Positions 1 through 13,800 of a stretch of DNA of 64,000 nucleotides are shown here, piece by piece (position 1 is the first letter of the stretch; each line of letters opens with the position of its first letter). The stretch is from contig CM034100.1 of assembly GCA_019914945.1 (NCBI GenBank), positions 17,681,096 to 17,745,095 on the forward strand. The letters are read 5' to 3'. Made by a program: the position numbers and the translations under genes. The notes beneath the pieces were generated by a model. The model saw only the letters and a program-made list of their open reading frames with translations. It had not been told where the DNA came from and ran no database searches. This DNA is from Typha latifolia (lineage: Eukaryota > Streptophyta > Magnoliopsida > Poales > Typhaceae).

Positions 1-685
1 GACAAAATGATAGGAACAAAAATCAAATTAAGAAAAAAAAAATATACGGTGATATTTTCAAAAACCGATATAGCACTATCACATATGTCCCACAAATAAT
101 TATACTCTCGTTGATTCAGAAATTTAGAAAGCAGCCAGATTTCTAATCTCCTGACAAGCCTTATCGAGATAAATAATTCGAAGCATTGAAGTGCGATGAT
201 CCTCATCCTACCACGACGGGAATGCGGGCCCCGGGTCTCTTTCACTCCGCACCGGCGTCTCTGATTGGCGCGCAAAAGCGTGGGCCCGCTCCGACTGGGA
301 CGGGATCCCCTGCGATCCCCACCGTTGCAGCGCCTGATCGTCTGGACCCAGTTCGTGCAGTCAGATCTGGAGACGATCCGATCTATCCGAGGGGCTTCCC
401 GAACCCTCCTCCTTCTCATACCTTCTAAGTTTGCTTCAACAGTCATAACCCACCAAACTACACCCAAAGCCCACTAAACCCACCTCTCTTTTATCTCTTC
501 TCGGCTTTTAATTCTCTCCACACAACACTAGTACTACTACCACCAAACTCTCATCATCTCCAATCTCAAAGACCAACCTTCTCTTTCTCTTTCTCTCGCT
601 TTCTCTTCCCTTCCCTTCCCTTCCCTTCCCTTCTCTCTCTCTTTCTTTCTCTAGCTATATATTATAAAACATAAAAGCTTCTGCT
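1..685 (+). promoter_or_regulatory. Upstream region and leader of the HIPP gene
   Basis: AT-rich DNA up to about 180 is followed by a GC-rich block (about 220-380) and then a strongly pyrimidine-rich stretch (about 545-655, runs of CTTTCTCT and TTCCC) just before the start codon. The pyrimidine tract is typical of plant 5' leaders. A TATATATTATAAAA stretch at about 654-667 lies too close to the ATG at 686 to be a convincing TATA box unless the leader is extremely short. Short reading frames in the GC-rich block have no recognisable similarity and I do not treat them as genes. Confidence 0.4.
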
Positions 686-1915
686 ATGGCATCAGGAGCA
701 CCACCACCAGAGCCATTACAAAGCAAGGTACTCACACAATTCTCATCTCACCCGCATCTCTCTCCTCTCTTTTGGTTGATAGTTTTCTTGTTTTAGTTTT
801 TATCTCACTATCCCACTCATTTCCTCTTGGGTTCTTCAGACTGTGGTGCTAAGAGTCTCCATTCACTGCGAAGGATGCAAGAAAAAGGTGAAGAAGGTCC
901 TCAAAAGCATTCCAGGTAAATTCTCCCTCTCTCCTCTTCTCTCCTCTTCTCTTCCTTCAGTCTGTTAGTCTAATTGTCGAATACCTGAAAAGGGGTGTTC
1001 GATTGCGATGTCGACGCGCGACAGAACAAGGTGACGGTGACGCTCCAAGGAAATGTCGATGCCGGTATCCTAGTCAAGAAACTACTCAAATCCAACAAGC
1101 AAGCCGAGCTGTGGCCGCCGGAGAAGAAGAATAAGCCCGCGAACCAAAATCCTGGCGCTAATAGCGGCAACAAAGAGAAGCAAAACAAAGAACCCAAAGA
1201 GCCCCCAGAAAGCTCTGAGAAGAAGCCGTCAGATGCCCCCGTCGCGGCTAAGCCCACGGACGCCAACGCCAACGCCAACGCCAACGCCAACGCCAACGCC
1301 AACGCCAACGCCAAAGCCAACGCCGACGCCGACGCCACCAAAGCCCCTGAAGCCGACGCGAAATCCGCAGAGACGTCATTGAAACCCACCGTCGAACAGA
1401 AGACGGGCACAAAGGAGAACGATTCGAAAGCGACTCAAAAGAGTGCAGAAAATTCCAACCCACCTCCTGAGATCCCAAAAGTTGATGATACCAAGAAGGC
1501 GGGAGCACCCGCACCCAAAGAGGAATCTAGTGGTAGCGGAGACAGTGAGAAGGGCAAGAGTGAGCAAAAGGAGAAGACCAAAGAGAGGAAAGTAGACGTC
1601 GAACAGGCGCACGAGCCGCACAACATGTACCCATCTCCGATGCATCCATATCCGCAGCCGCCGGCATACGTGATGAGCTACAACATGGTGCAGCCCAGCA
1701 CAAGCAGAGCACTCTACGCCACCGCTCCAATGCCGCCGGCGTCGCAGGGATACATGCATTCCCCGTATCCTCCGTCTCAGGAATACATGTATACCCCATA
1801 TGCTCCTCCTCCGCCGCCGGAATACTACTACTACGGGCCACCGTCGGAGCCACCGCAGCAAGATTCGTATGATATGTTCAATGATGAGAATGCCAATTCC
1901 TGTTCTATTATGTGA
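686..1915 (+). CDS. Heavy-metal-associated isoprenylated plant protein (HIPP)
   Basis: Exons 686-727, 840-915 and 993-1915 join in phase to 346 residues. The N-terminal HMA domain (about residues 15-82) carries the metal-binding pair Cys24-Glu-Gly-Cys27 in the order beta strand, CEGC, Lys-rich helix. A long low-complexity region follows: acidic and Lys-rich, with an Asn-Ala dipeptide repeat near residues 130-148. A Pro/Tyr/Met-rich tail precedes the C-terminal CSIM box (343-346), a CaaX prenylation signal. HMA plus CaaX defines the HIPP family, which binds heavy metals at membranes or in the nucleus and acts in metal handling and stress. Placing the start in a 14-residue first exon gives a complete HMA domain. 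The subgroup within the family is uncertain. Confidence 0.93.
1262..1312 (+). repeat. Coding hexanucleotide repeat (GCCAAC)n
   Basis: About eight copies of GCCAAC encode an Asn-Ala dipeptide run inside the HIPP linker, followed by degenerate GCCGAC units (Asp-Ala). The unit is six bases, so length changes stay in frame. Confidence 0.9.
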
Positions 1916-4272
1916 AGGCTTCATTGAGAAATTAGTTTCAAGAGATTATATGTATGTAGATGTATGTATGAATGTTAGATGCCTAAGCTTATACTACTCG
2001 TATGAGTGAGGGATGGTGGAGAATTTGGTTAAAAAAAAAGAGACCATTTTGTGAACCCCCAAGTGATATATTAAGAGTAGTAATTGTAGATCTCTCTATT
2101 CTCTATTTTAGAGCGAAGCAAGCAATAAGATCAGGTTCGTTCTAGTTTTGCAAGTGAAAGTTGTACTTTTAATTTGCAAATATGTTCAGAATTCAGAAAG
2201 AAAGAGGTTGTTTTCACAAGAAAGAAACAAAATAGAAGACCTTGGCATGAGAAAACAAGGAAATTGAATTATTTAAGACTACTTGAAGAGTCTTAACCTA
2301 TATGTGATTGTTTAATGGAACTTTAGAAAGGCATTGGCCATGCCATGCTGGTTGGTTTGTCCTCAAGGCTTCTATTTTTTTATACTGCAGATTTGGATCT
2401 GTTCATGTGTAGTGATCTGTGATGCTTATATTCTCTTTAATATATTATTTAAGGAGCCAAAGGAAGGACTAACACTAGTGGTGCCTTTAAATATATATAT
2501 TTTTTAGTTGGCCCCCATGAGGCTAAAGTGCTTTAAAACCTAACAAGGAACTGTAACTGAGCAAAAGTTACAATTTACAGACCAACTTTTCCAGATTGAC
2601 AAATATACCCTTACAAAGATGGAAGGAGTTGAGGCACTACTATAAACTATAAAGACAGAATGAGGGCATATTTGTCATTTTACATTCCGAATCAGCCTTG
2701 CTCTATCCATGAGTTCCAAATTTGAATTTATTAAGCTGACACTATCTGTTGGCTCAGTTTGACCACTCTGGAGAAGTGTGATACTAGGAGCAAAGCCTGC
2801 CACTCCTCAGTCCTCACTGCAAGTGCTGAATCCCCAATTGACTGCAATATAAGGGGTAATAGGCAAAAGGGGTAGGGTTGGTTAAATAAATAGTCAAGTT
2901 AGGCATAAGGAGAGTAGGTGTAATGAAGTGGGCCCCATGAGGCTAATCATAAAGTTATGTGCCCAATGTGGGCCTGGCAGTTTACAGCTAAACTTGTGCA
3001 AGAATAAGCTCTCTTCTCATGTGAGGCCAAACTAATTGAAGCAAACTCTTTATTGAATGCACAAGGTAAGCTGGCCGGGCAGAGAAGATGACTACTGTTC
3101 CATTGTTTTCACTTCAGGATTCAATAATTGAGGCAACTTGGTGGTTGTTAAGTAGAGGGTAAAAGGAATAGATAAGAGAGCTTAAAATTAATATACTTGT
3201 CTCTGTCATTATGAATTCTATGGATTATGGTTCCATAAAAAAAAAACTTTGTTCTCTTTCTTATTATGATTGATATCACGATGAAAACAATAACCAACAA
3301 CATCTGATTTAATGACAAAATAAGGAGTTGGATGAGAAATAAACAAACGAGAGATGATGCGCCGGGAGTCACTGGACGTTTGTCAAACAAGGGCTGGAAT
3401 TAGTGATGGCTAATGCGAGAAAGCACAAGGCTGACATGGAGGTGAGTAGACTGTGAAAGGGAAATGGCATCTTTAGAAAGGAAAGGAAAAGTCAATTTGA
3501 AAAGAGATTTCCTGGGCCATCAAGAGTGATGAGTTAGATATTGGTTACAAATCTTAATTAAGAAGCAATTGGTGGGCAGCATAAGCTTTTCAACGTGAAC
3601 TAACGAGTTGCTACAAGAGCTCTCTACTGAAATCCTTCAGAATTATCCATCCTACGCTCAACCAATCGCTCAAGAGACTGATATGAGAATACTATCAAAC
3701 ACTTTGCGTGCACGTTTCCATCGAACGTTACCATCATCTACTACAAAACAACTTGCTTCAGTTTGTAGCTACACATATAAATAGCACTTCCGACATCGTG
3801 ATATCTTTATTTTTAACCCAATAATGGCGGGGAGTCTAATGGGAACCGAGTGAAGCGAAAGATGAATTATCTGAAATTATTGAAGCAAAACAAATAGTGA
3901 TGGACAGTGGATTTGGGCCTTTGGAGGCTATAATCAGCAGAAATAATTGCGAGGCTAATATCCTAGCTTCCAATCTATGGATGAAACAAACAATTAGAAT
4001 GATATACTCGTCTTTTGAACCCATAAGCCTTATTATGTAAATATAACAGGTAAACTCCGAAGGCGACCAACAGAAGAAAGCAAGATCTTTCAGTTAGAGC
4101 TACATGCATGTAAACAGATTTCTAAGTTCTAAAAAGCAGTATCAATTGTCGATATCTCTAGACTGCTCAGCGGGACCAAAATTACAGTTCAACCTCCCTG
4201 ATTAAACCACACAAGAAACACATAAGCAAATTCATAACTCCTCGAACCAAGATTCTTTTAGACGCCGATCGA
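1916..4272. other. Intergenic region between convergent HIPP and eS4 genes
   Basis: Contains the 3' ends of HIPP (+) and eS4 (-). I see no convincing gene. A motif of roughly 16 bases around CCCCATGAGGCTAA occurs at about 2514 and again at about 2934, which may mark an old small repeat or mobile fragment. Short reading frames at 3148-3390 and 3836-4024 on the minus strand show no recognisable domain. Confidence 0.5.
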
Positions 4273-6625
<2,353 letters not shown>

Positions 6626-6684
6626 TCTGCTCTAAATCTCGGACTTCTTCGCCACGGCAGGAGAGTTCGGGATCAAGGCTTAAG

Positions 6685-6730
6685 CGAAAACCCTAAAAAA
6701 GAAGAGCGACGGCGGAGATACCTAGGGTTT
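6685..6730 (-). promoter_or_regulatory. Telo-box elements in the eS4 leader
   Basis: AAAACCCTA at about 6685-6694 (plus strand) and AAACCCTAGG on the minus strand at 6721-6730 match the telo-box (AAACCCTA), which is known to be enriched just around transcription starts of plant ribosomal protein genes. Position close upstream of the ATG at 6625 suits a role in eS4 expression. Confidence 0.7.
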
Positions 6731-6858
6731 TATCCCCTCACTCTCCGCTGACGAGATTAACTCGAAGATCCACAGCTGTTGGAATAGAGATTAACGGTTC
6801 AGATTAACATCCACCACTTCATGGGCTTCGTAACACTTTCACCCACTGGTATAGTTAA

Positions 6859-6919
6859 TGGGCCGAACCTTAACAGTTAGATTTCGGTAGTATGAGGCCC
6901 AAATCATTTGGATTGGGCC
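6859..6919 (-). promoter_or_regulatory. Cluster of three TGGGCC site-II elements upstream of eS4
   Basis: TGGGCC occurs at 6859-6864 and 6914-6919 and in inverse orientation at 6896-6901, three copies within 61 bases and about 130-190 bases upstream of the telo-box at 6721. Site II (TGGGCC/T), bound by TCP factors, together with a telo-box is the classic promoter pair of plant translation genes. Confidence 0.7.
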
Positions 6920-8105
6920 GATCCATTACAATTATGTCAATAGAAGAGTCATTCAGTAATCTTTCTCAATAATCCTGATTAACTAGGCAGCAATGGAGGA
7001 AGAAAAAAAATTAAATTTTACTAGTAATTATAGCCTTTTTCAACTCAATTCATATTGTTGGACACAACAAAAGAAATATGTAGGTCAACGAAATCTTATC
7101 AATATTATCGACCGCACTATTACGGCCTTCTGAAAATATAAGCATTGTCAATCGTAATACAAATACAACTGCATAGATATTCATAATATTTCTCTTAAAC
7201 TTTTTTTATATATATTTTTTGTTCACTGCCTTCTAAGTTCTAAGGCCTGTTTAGAACTAGCCTGAAGTTTGGTGAATACAGCTTGGGATACTTTACAAAA
7301 GTTGAAGTAATGTTTTTTAAAAAGAAATGTGCAGTGATTTAGTAAATAGATCGAAAGTTAGAGTAAATTAGTAATAATTTTGTCAATAATCACGTATTAA
7401 GAAAAAGTTTGATACAATCATAGAAGTATCCCTGTTTATATGCTATCGGAATCGGATAGATACTGGGATAATGCATTTGAATTTTCACCTAATTTCCATG
7501 CCAAGAACTTTATTTTCCCGAGAAGGTGGCTCTACCTATTAGTTCTATTAGTTTTCCCATGTACAGAGGCATAATTTTTACTAATTAAAAGATGCAACAT
7601 AAATAAGTAAACAACCATTTGGTCAATTGGTTGTTCCTTTCTCCATATGTAGAACCTCTTAGAAAGGAAATTAAAATGGACAAAAAAACAGGCATCTGCT
7701 CTCGGAACAAGTAATTTGAATGGTTTAGTCTACAAGTGACTACTCCTTTCAAGCAAAAACAAAATTCAACCGCACGCTTATCAAATTTTAAGCTTCTTTA
7801 AAACGCATTCACATTGCAGGATGACACAAGAACCGATCAGAATGAGTGTGTAAGCCAATCTTTGGAGAGGTTGATTCAAAATGAATCAAACTGCATTTAA
7901 AAATAAATGAAACATGTCCAAAAGTAGGAACATAGCATGGATAACAAGTCCTAAACTCCAAACTACAAATGAGAACCAGAGAAGCAGCTCAAAGCTGAAA
8001 CTTTCAACTTGCAACAATCACTAATAACTTCAAAAACCAGAACAGATCCATGGCTGGAGGATGATATCTAGGAAGTGTAATCGAACTCATTCCGCCAGTG
8101 ACATC
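6920..8105. other. Intergenic region between eS4 promoter and eS21 3' end
   Basis: AT-rich, no coding signal. A GGCCTGTTTAGAACTAG stretch near 7243 resembles the ends of some plant miniature transposons, but no terminal inverted repeat partner was found by eye. The eS21 3' untranslated region occupies the right end. Confidence 0.4.
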
Positions 8106-9430
8106 TTACTGCTGTCGGGCTTCAACTTTCTTCTTCTGCCACAGCCTGTCAATAGCACTGTCAGCATCACCCTGCAAGACATCCAAAAGTGAGATTTAGC
8201 ACAAAAAATAGGCTAAATTGAATGATACAATCAAGTAAGGTCCAGTGCTGAAACTAACTGAGAAATTATAGAAGTGAAAACTTAGCATTTGAGGGTGGTT
8301 TAGGAGCTTGTCCAATGAAAAAGAGGAAACATTAATACAATAACAATATTCCTCAACATGATATGCGTGCGTGTGTGTGTGTGTGTGTGTGTATGTATAT
8401 GTATATAGAACATAACAAAATTGGTCCAAAGAATATGACATAAGAGAGGAAAAAGAACATGAAGATCATAGAAATCAGCCTCTATAAAACTTGGGCACAT
8501 AATGCAAATATGTTCTAATTTTTCAGACGAAATAGAGAAACCTGGTGAATGAGTACCACATAGATCATGAGAGTCAAAAATTGTGAAATATATGGTAGTA
8601 TAAAGAGATACTAAAGCAAGTAGGTCAGTCCAACAATCTACTACTACCTAAAATATCTTCTGAATAATGCAGAGCTGAAGGTTGGGAGCTATCATATCAA
8701 ATGCAAGACACCCTGACTTAGAAGGTTCACCTAAGCTACAAGAAAGTTTCTCATATAGCCAAAACCATCAACTCCAATCTGATGAGGTAGAATTAACTTG
8801 CACAATATTTGATCGACCTTACGTGTGAACCCAATTGACAAGTTGCTATGCATTCAAATGAGGTACAATTTCTCCTATAAGCTGATCTACTCTTATTCCT
8901 TAAATTAGCTTTCATATTAGAAAAGCCATTCAGCACTTACGCACAAGGATGCACTTTTCAAGCACCATGAATATTACAATATTATAAAAAAATAAGTCTA
9001 TGTTTCAACAAGAACAACTAACAAAAGATCAATGGAGCTTGTGAGGCTAAACAATGGGGAACATGTATAATTTTGCTAAGGCTCTAAGAACTACTAAAAT
9101 AAAATATCGAGATACTGCAAAAGAAGAACACCAAAGACAGACCTGAGCACGAATGAAACCGCAGAGAGCAAAGGTGGTGAACTGGCCATTGTACACTCCA
9201 CTCTCATCCAAATGCCCAACATTGACCTGAACCGAGGCATGGTCCTTTGCAGTAATGATCCTGTTTGTGGCCGAACTGCAGTCCAATGATTGAACAGATA
9301 TTAGATAAGACATCATCTACCGTTAATAGCGAAAAAAGGATAACAATAGCATATGCACCAATACACTACATAGATCATACCACTTCCTGGGAATGTAGAG
9401 ATCCATCATCTGACCCTCTTCGTTCTGCAT
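8106..9430 (-). CDS. RPS21: 40S ribosomal protein S21 (eS21)
   Basis: Minus-strand exons 9381-9430, 9143-9275 and 8106-8171 join in phase to 82 residues, exactly the usual length of plant eS21. The sequence starts [20 protein letters not shown], carries the conserved core [20 protein letters not shown] and ends in a Lys-rich tail. It is a small-subunit ribosomal protein needed for late 18S rRNA maturation. The leader appears to contain an intron: a donor AAG|GTACTC near 9911 and an acceptor near 9475, with a TATA box further upstream. It lies immediately upstream of, and in the same direction as, the eS4 gene. Confidence 0.95.
8366..8406. repeat. (GT)n microsatellite in eS21 intron 2
   Basis: A GT dinucleotide tract grading into GTATAT, lying in the intron between the last two eS21 exons (8172-9142). 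No coding effect is expected. Confidence 0.85.
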
Positions 9431-9972
9431 CTTGTCAGCGTAGTGCAAACCCTAGCCAAGGATTTCAATAAAGCCTGGAGTACAGAAAGAAACTTATTTC
9501 AAGTTGAAATCAATACAAACCAATTTTCCCCAATTTAGTTCGATTCTGCTGGTTCAGAAAAAATCTATTTAATATTCATATCAATATGCACAATTTTCTC
9601 GCGACTCCGAGGAGATCAAATTAACCAACAAAGTGCCATCTATCAGCGCAAATTTAATCGGTAGACACTAATTTGTTTCCATACTTAGATCTTCCATCAA
9701 ACATCAACACCTCAGAGATTAACACCGTGAGAGATGGATAATATAAAAAAAAAGACCTATCCATAGAAATCTTACTCCCTACTTTACAATCCTAGGGTTA
9801 AGAACTTAAATTCTATTCTCGAATATAGCAAATACAGTTATCATCCAAGTGAGTTAGCCGCAGGAATCTTAGCATCAAGTTATTAAGATCTGTGAAGAAA
9901 TAGAGAGTACCTTAGTATCGTGAAGAGAGTAGAACGGCTACGGCGGAGAGAAGAGAGAGGCGCCTAAAGTCG

Positions 9973-10035
9973 TATTTATAGTGAATCAATCACACAAAAC
10001 CCTAATATTTTAGTGGGTCGTTTTATGAATGGGCT
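9973..10035 (-). promoter_or_regulatory. eS21 promoter: TATA box, telo-box and TGGGCT element
   Basis: On the minus strand, CTATAAATA is at 9973-9981, a telo-box (TTAGGGTTT) at 9997-10005 just upstream, and the reverse complement of TGGGCT (site-II-like) at 10030-10035. This places the transcription start at about 9945, consistent with the leader donor site near 9911. The element set matches that of the neighbouring eS4 gene. Confidence 0.7.
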
Positions 10036-10845
10036 AACTATACAAAATTACATCATTATACTTAATAAAGAAAACAAATAACTTTAATTATTACTTTAAA
10101 GTAGGTTGATTATCTCTAACTTAAAATATATTATTAATATATAATTTTTTTATTTTAAATAAAATAAAATGTTAATATTATATACTTTTTATTCGAAATT
10201 TTAGGTTCAATTCAAAATAATCCAGAATAAAATAAAATAATCTAATCATTTTCTTTTCAATAGTCTAGAGGTATTACTATCGGTTTTTTTTCTAAAAAAA
10301 AACGCGAATAGTGTGATATTATACTATTGTTTAGAGAGTGCCCATGTAATTTAATCTATATTTTTTTTATTAGCTTAACGAGGTTAAAATTCTAGCATTC
10401 CAAGATTTGGGCATGTTAGAATCAAAATCAAGCCGTAGGCTAATTATAGGCTAAATATAAAGATTAGTCTATTTTAATCTCTTACCGCATTGGGCAGGGG
10501 GTTGGGGGATCCGTACGTGAGAGAATAAATTTAAATATTAGCGGATCCAGGCCGTAATTGGGCCTACGAATCTAGCCCACTAAGCTTGGGCCTGTCAGAA
10601 TCAACAGCAGCAATCGTAGGAGAGATTTCGTCCGACCGTCCGACCAAAACGAGAGCCGAGAGGACGCCACGATTCAAACACATACGGAGAAATTTATGAC
10701 ATTGGCGGAAACCTCGAGGAGTCGAGGGCGCCCCGCGATCCGAATGCACTCTTCTTAATCCTATGCAACTACCATCGCATCAACTCTCTCTCCTTTAATC
10801 TCTCCATCTCCTTCCGCACTTCTCTTCTCCAGATCCGCCGCCTCC
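10036..10845. other. Divergent promoter region between eS21 and BADC
   Basis: Very AT-rich from about 10040 to 10380, then increasingly GC-rich and pyrimidine-rich up to the BADC start codon. No gene was recognised. It presumably holds the BADC promoter. The two genes are transcribed away from each other, about 0.9 kb apart. Confidence 0.5.
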
Positions 10846-13800
10846 ATGGAAGCCGCTGCCTTCCTCCGTCCTATCCATGGTAGTATCTTTTCCTCCATTT
10901 TTAGCTGCTCAGACTCATACAATTTGATGGTTTGGATCTATTATAGTCCTTGATTCCTGCACGACTACAACAATTGTTCTACTTGGTCCGAATCGCTTTA
11001 TGGTGGGGGGGTACCATTAGAAATCGAGCTGTTTTTGCTCAGTTGTTTCGGTTTTTAAATTGGAAATACAGCAGATTAGTGGGTTGATGAATGTACTTTA
11101 GTTTGTTTGTAACACTGTTCTGGGATTTAATTTGAAATTTTTGCTTGGTTTACGATGTTTGAAATACGGCAATTCTTACTTCTCTGGTGCTATAGTGGGA
11201 ACGCAACATTCGGAGTCTTTCTTGGAGAAGCCTGGTTTTGCTCATCTATCCAGAAGTAAAACACACTTGTTTTCTCGAGCTCCAGCGGTGAGATTGACTA
11301 GAAAAGGATCATTTTTACCATTTCTAAACGCCTCTCAGAGTACATCTGTTCTGGCATCTAATGGTTAGTTGATTAGTCATATTTCTTTCAGTTTTAGTTC
11401 CTTTTCTTCTGATTAATATCATTGCACTCTTATTAGGAATTTATGGTATCAGTTTAATAGACTTTTATTTCATTATTTTGACTCACCTTTTCCTCTCATT
11501 CTTGTCTTTCTAAGGCTTATCTGTAGAAATTTCTTTGAGGGATACTATATAATAAATCTTTTTTATACGAATTGAAGCAGTATATCAGTCTTCAGCGGCA
11601 CGTTACTCACTGTTTACAACTTTTAATTATCCAAGAGCAATTTTCTTGGATCATTATAATTTGTTGAAAATGAGACAGTTGTAAAGCTGCTTTTGCATTT
11701 CTAGATACACAATCCAGCTAGTTGAAAATAATGGTGGAATGAAATTGGTTCAGTATTATCAGAATAACGAAATGGTAGATATGACCTTGATGCAAAGGTG
11801 AAAACTATGGTCAATTTAATATCGATACAAAAGGCAAGCCAGAAGTGCACCAAAAGTTTTTTAGATCATTTACTTTAAGTTTCTAAAGATGATGTAGGAG
11901 ATTGTTTCTATGACTTGCCTGACCTTATTTATAAATTATATTATTTTTAGTACCCTTGCCTTTTGTACTAGACCAGAAAAAAGCTTTCAAGTTTCAAGGA
12001 ATGGATAAAATAATGAGATCCTCTAAAAACACAAAAATTGTTGTTATATTACTTGGCATATTCTTATCTAATACATTATCTTTATCACGTATGCAGCTAT
12101 TTTGTTATAAATGACCTTATTTTCTAGAAGTTACGCTCTTGTTGCTCAAATTGCATAAGCTGGCAAGCTGGAATTTGTGGAATCTGATGTAAATTTGAGA
12201 GATTATAAAAGAAAAGAAGGAAAGATGCAATTTGTTCCATACATCAATCTTAGCTTATGTAACAAAAATTATTTTTTTGGAGTAGTTATTTTGCCTTCTA
12301 GAAATCGCTTCTCATTATTATTAATTTATCAAGATATGCTCCAGCTGCAAGTTTTTTTTTTTTTTTAAACCCATTGCATTATACATACTGAGCTGTGAGC
12401 ATTCCCATTCTATGTGCAAACTGATGGATATCTTCCTTGGATGCAGCAGTCACTTCAGATAAGATTTCAGATACACCATTGGAGTCCCAAAGTGTGCAGA
12501 AATCAACTTTTCCTAGTGGCTTTGAGGTCAACTTTTGCTTTATGATTTGGTTTTATCATATACCTTCGGTTTATGGTCATGATACATTTTGGTTATGTGG
12601 TCAGATATGGAGTGACACATAATATTTTGATGTTTTTGTTCATTTAGAGAAAAATAAAGATGAGACTAAAAGGTATATAATACATTTCCCATGTGACACG
12701 ACTGCAAGCAGTAAGAATTAAGAAGGCATCTCACCCAAGGGTAATAGGATCATAGAGTTGTTTCAGTTAATAAATAAGAAAGTGCTCAGGAGGCTAAACA
12801 TCTTTTGACTATCTCAGTTAAAATCCCTCCTTGTATGTTTCTCAACAGAAAATAGTTAATAATAAGTCAATGATGACAATGATTGAAGTAGGTGAAAATT
12901 AGTGGCCATGCAAGTTTTCACGTTTTCTGATTGAAGACTAATTGAACATCGTTTATTTTTCTATTCTAAGTGAGGGGTCCACATAATTTGTGAATGCAAC
13001 ATTCACATGGTAACTTGACTTAACTTTTGACGCAGTTTTCTGTTTTACTTGCAGGCATTGGTATCAGAAGTCTGTGATGAAACCAGCATAGCTGAGCTAA
13101 AATTGAAGGTATTGTTACAGCTGAGTAAGCAAATAAATTTATCTAATCATAAGATATTCAACATCATTTGATGAATGCTGTTAGATTGTTCTAGCAGCCT
13201 ATTCCTAGGATTATTATAAAATTGAATTTATGAGAGAATGATATCTATGTTTCATGATCATTTCTGAGACCGATTTTGATAGAATACTTTAGAGTTTAGA
13301 GTAATAGCCAGATGTGCAAATATGTTGACATTTTGTCAGACTCTTTGAGTTCAAGTCAGATGGGTTGTATGTAGCTGCATAGCGGGCATGCAATCTTAGC
13401 TTTTTGGACCTTGGATTTGGTTTTTCTTTTCCCTTTTCTTTTCCTCCTGTCGGCTTCCTAGGGAGCAATATATTTTTCAAACTTTACTTCCAGTGCTCAG
13501 AGTTTTATTTGTTCCCACTTCTATTTTTGGAGGTGCACTTCACTCAAACTTTCTTGGAGCTATGCTACAGTACGATTGCCATCTTCACCTGGATCTTGAT
13601 CATTCACATTTAAGTAACCATGTAACCACGTCAATTTCTTAGATGAATTGCAGGGTAAGTTTTTAGCTACGAACTTGTTGATGTAGCAACCATTGCAAAA
13701 TACTTGGTGAAGCTTAATAATTTAGACGGTCTCTTGTCTAACTATCGTGATCTCGGATGTGCTAGGTCTTTCTCTGTTTAGTTATTTATATGCTTTTTAT

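Noticed and set aside
970..1410. 146-codon minus-strand frame, Ala/Leu-rich, across the HIPP gene
   Set aside because: It is the complement of the GCCAAC repeat and HIPP coding exon; no domain, no promoter, and the plus strand carries a clear HMA/CaaX protein.
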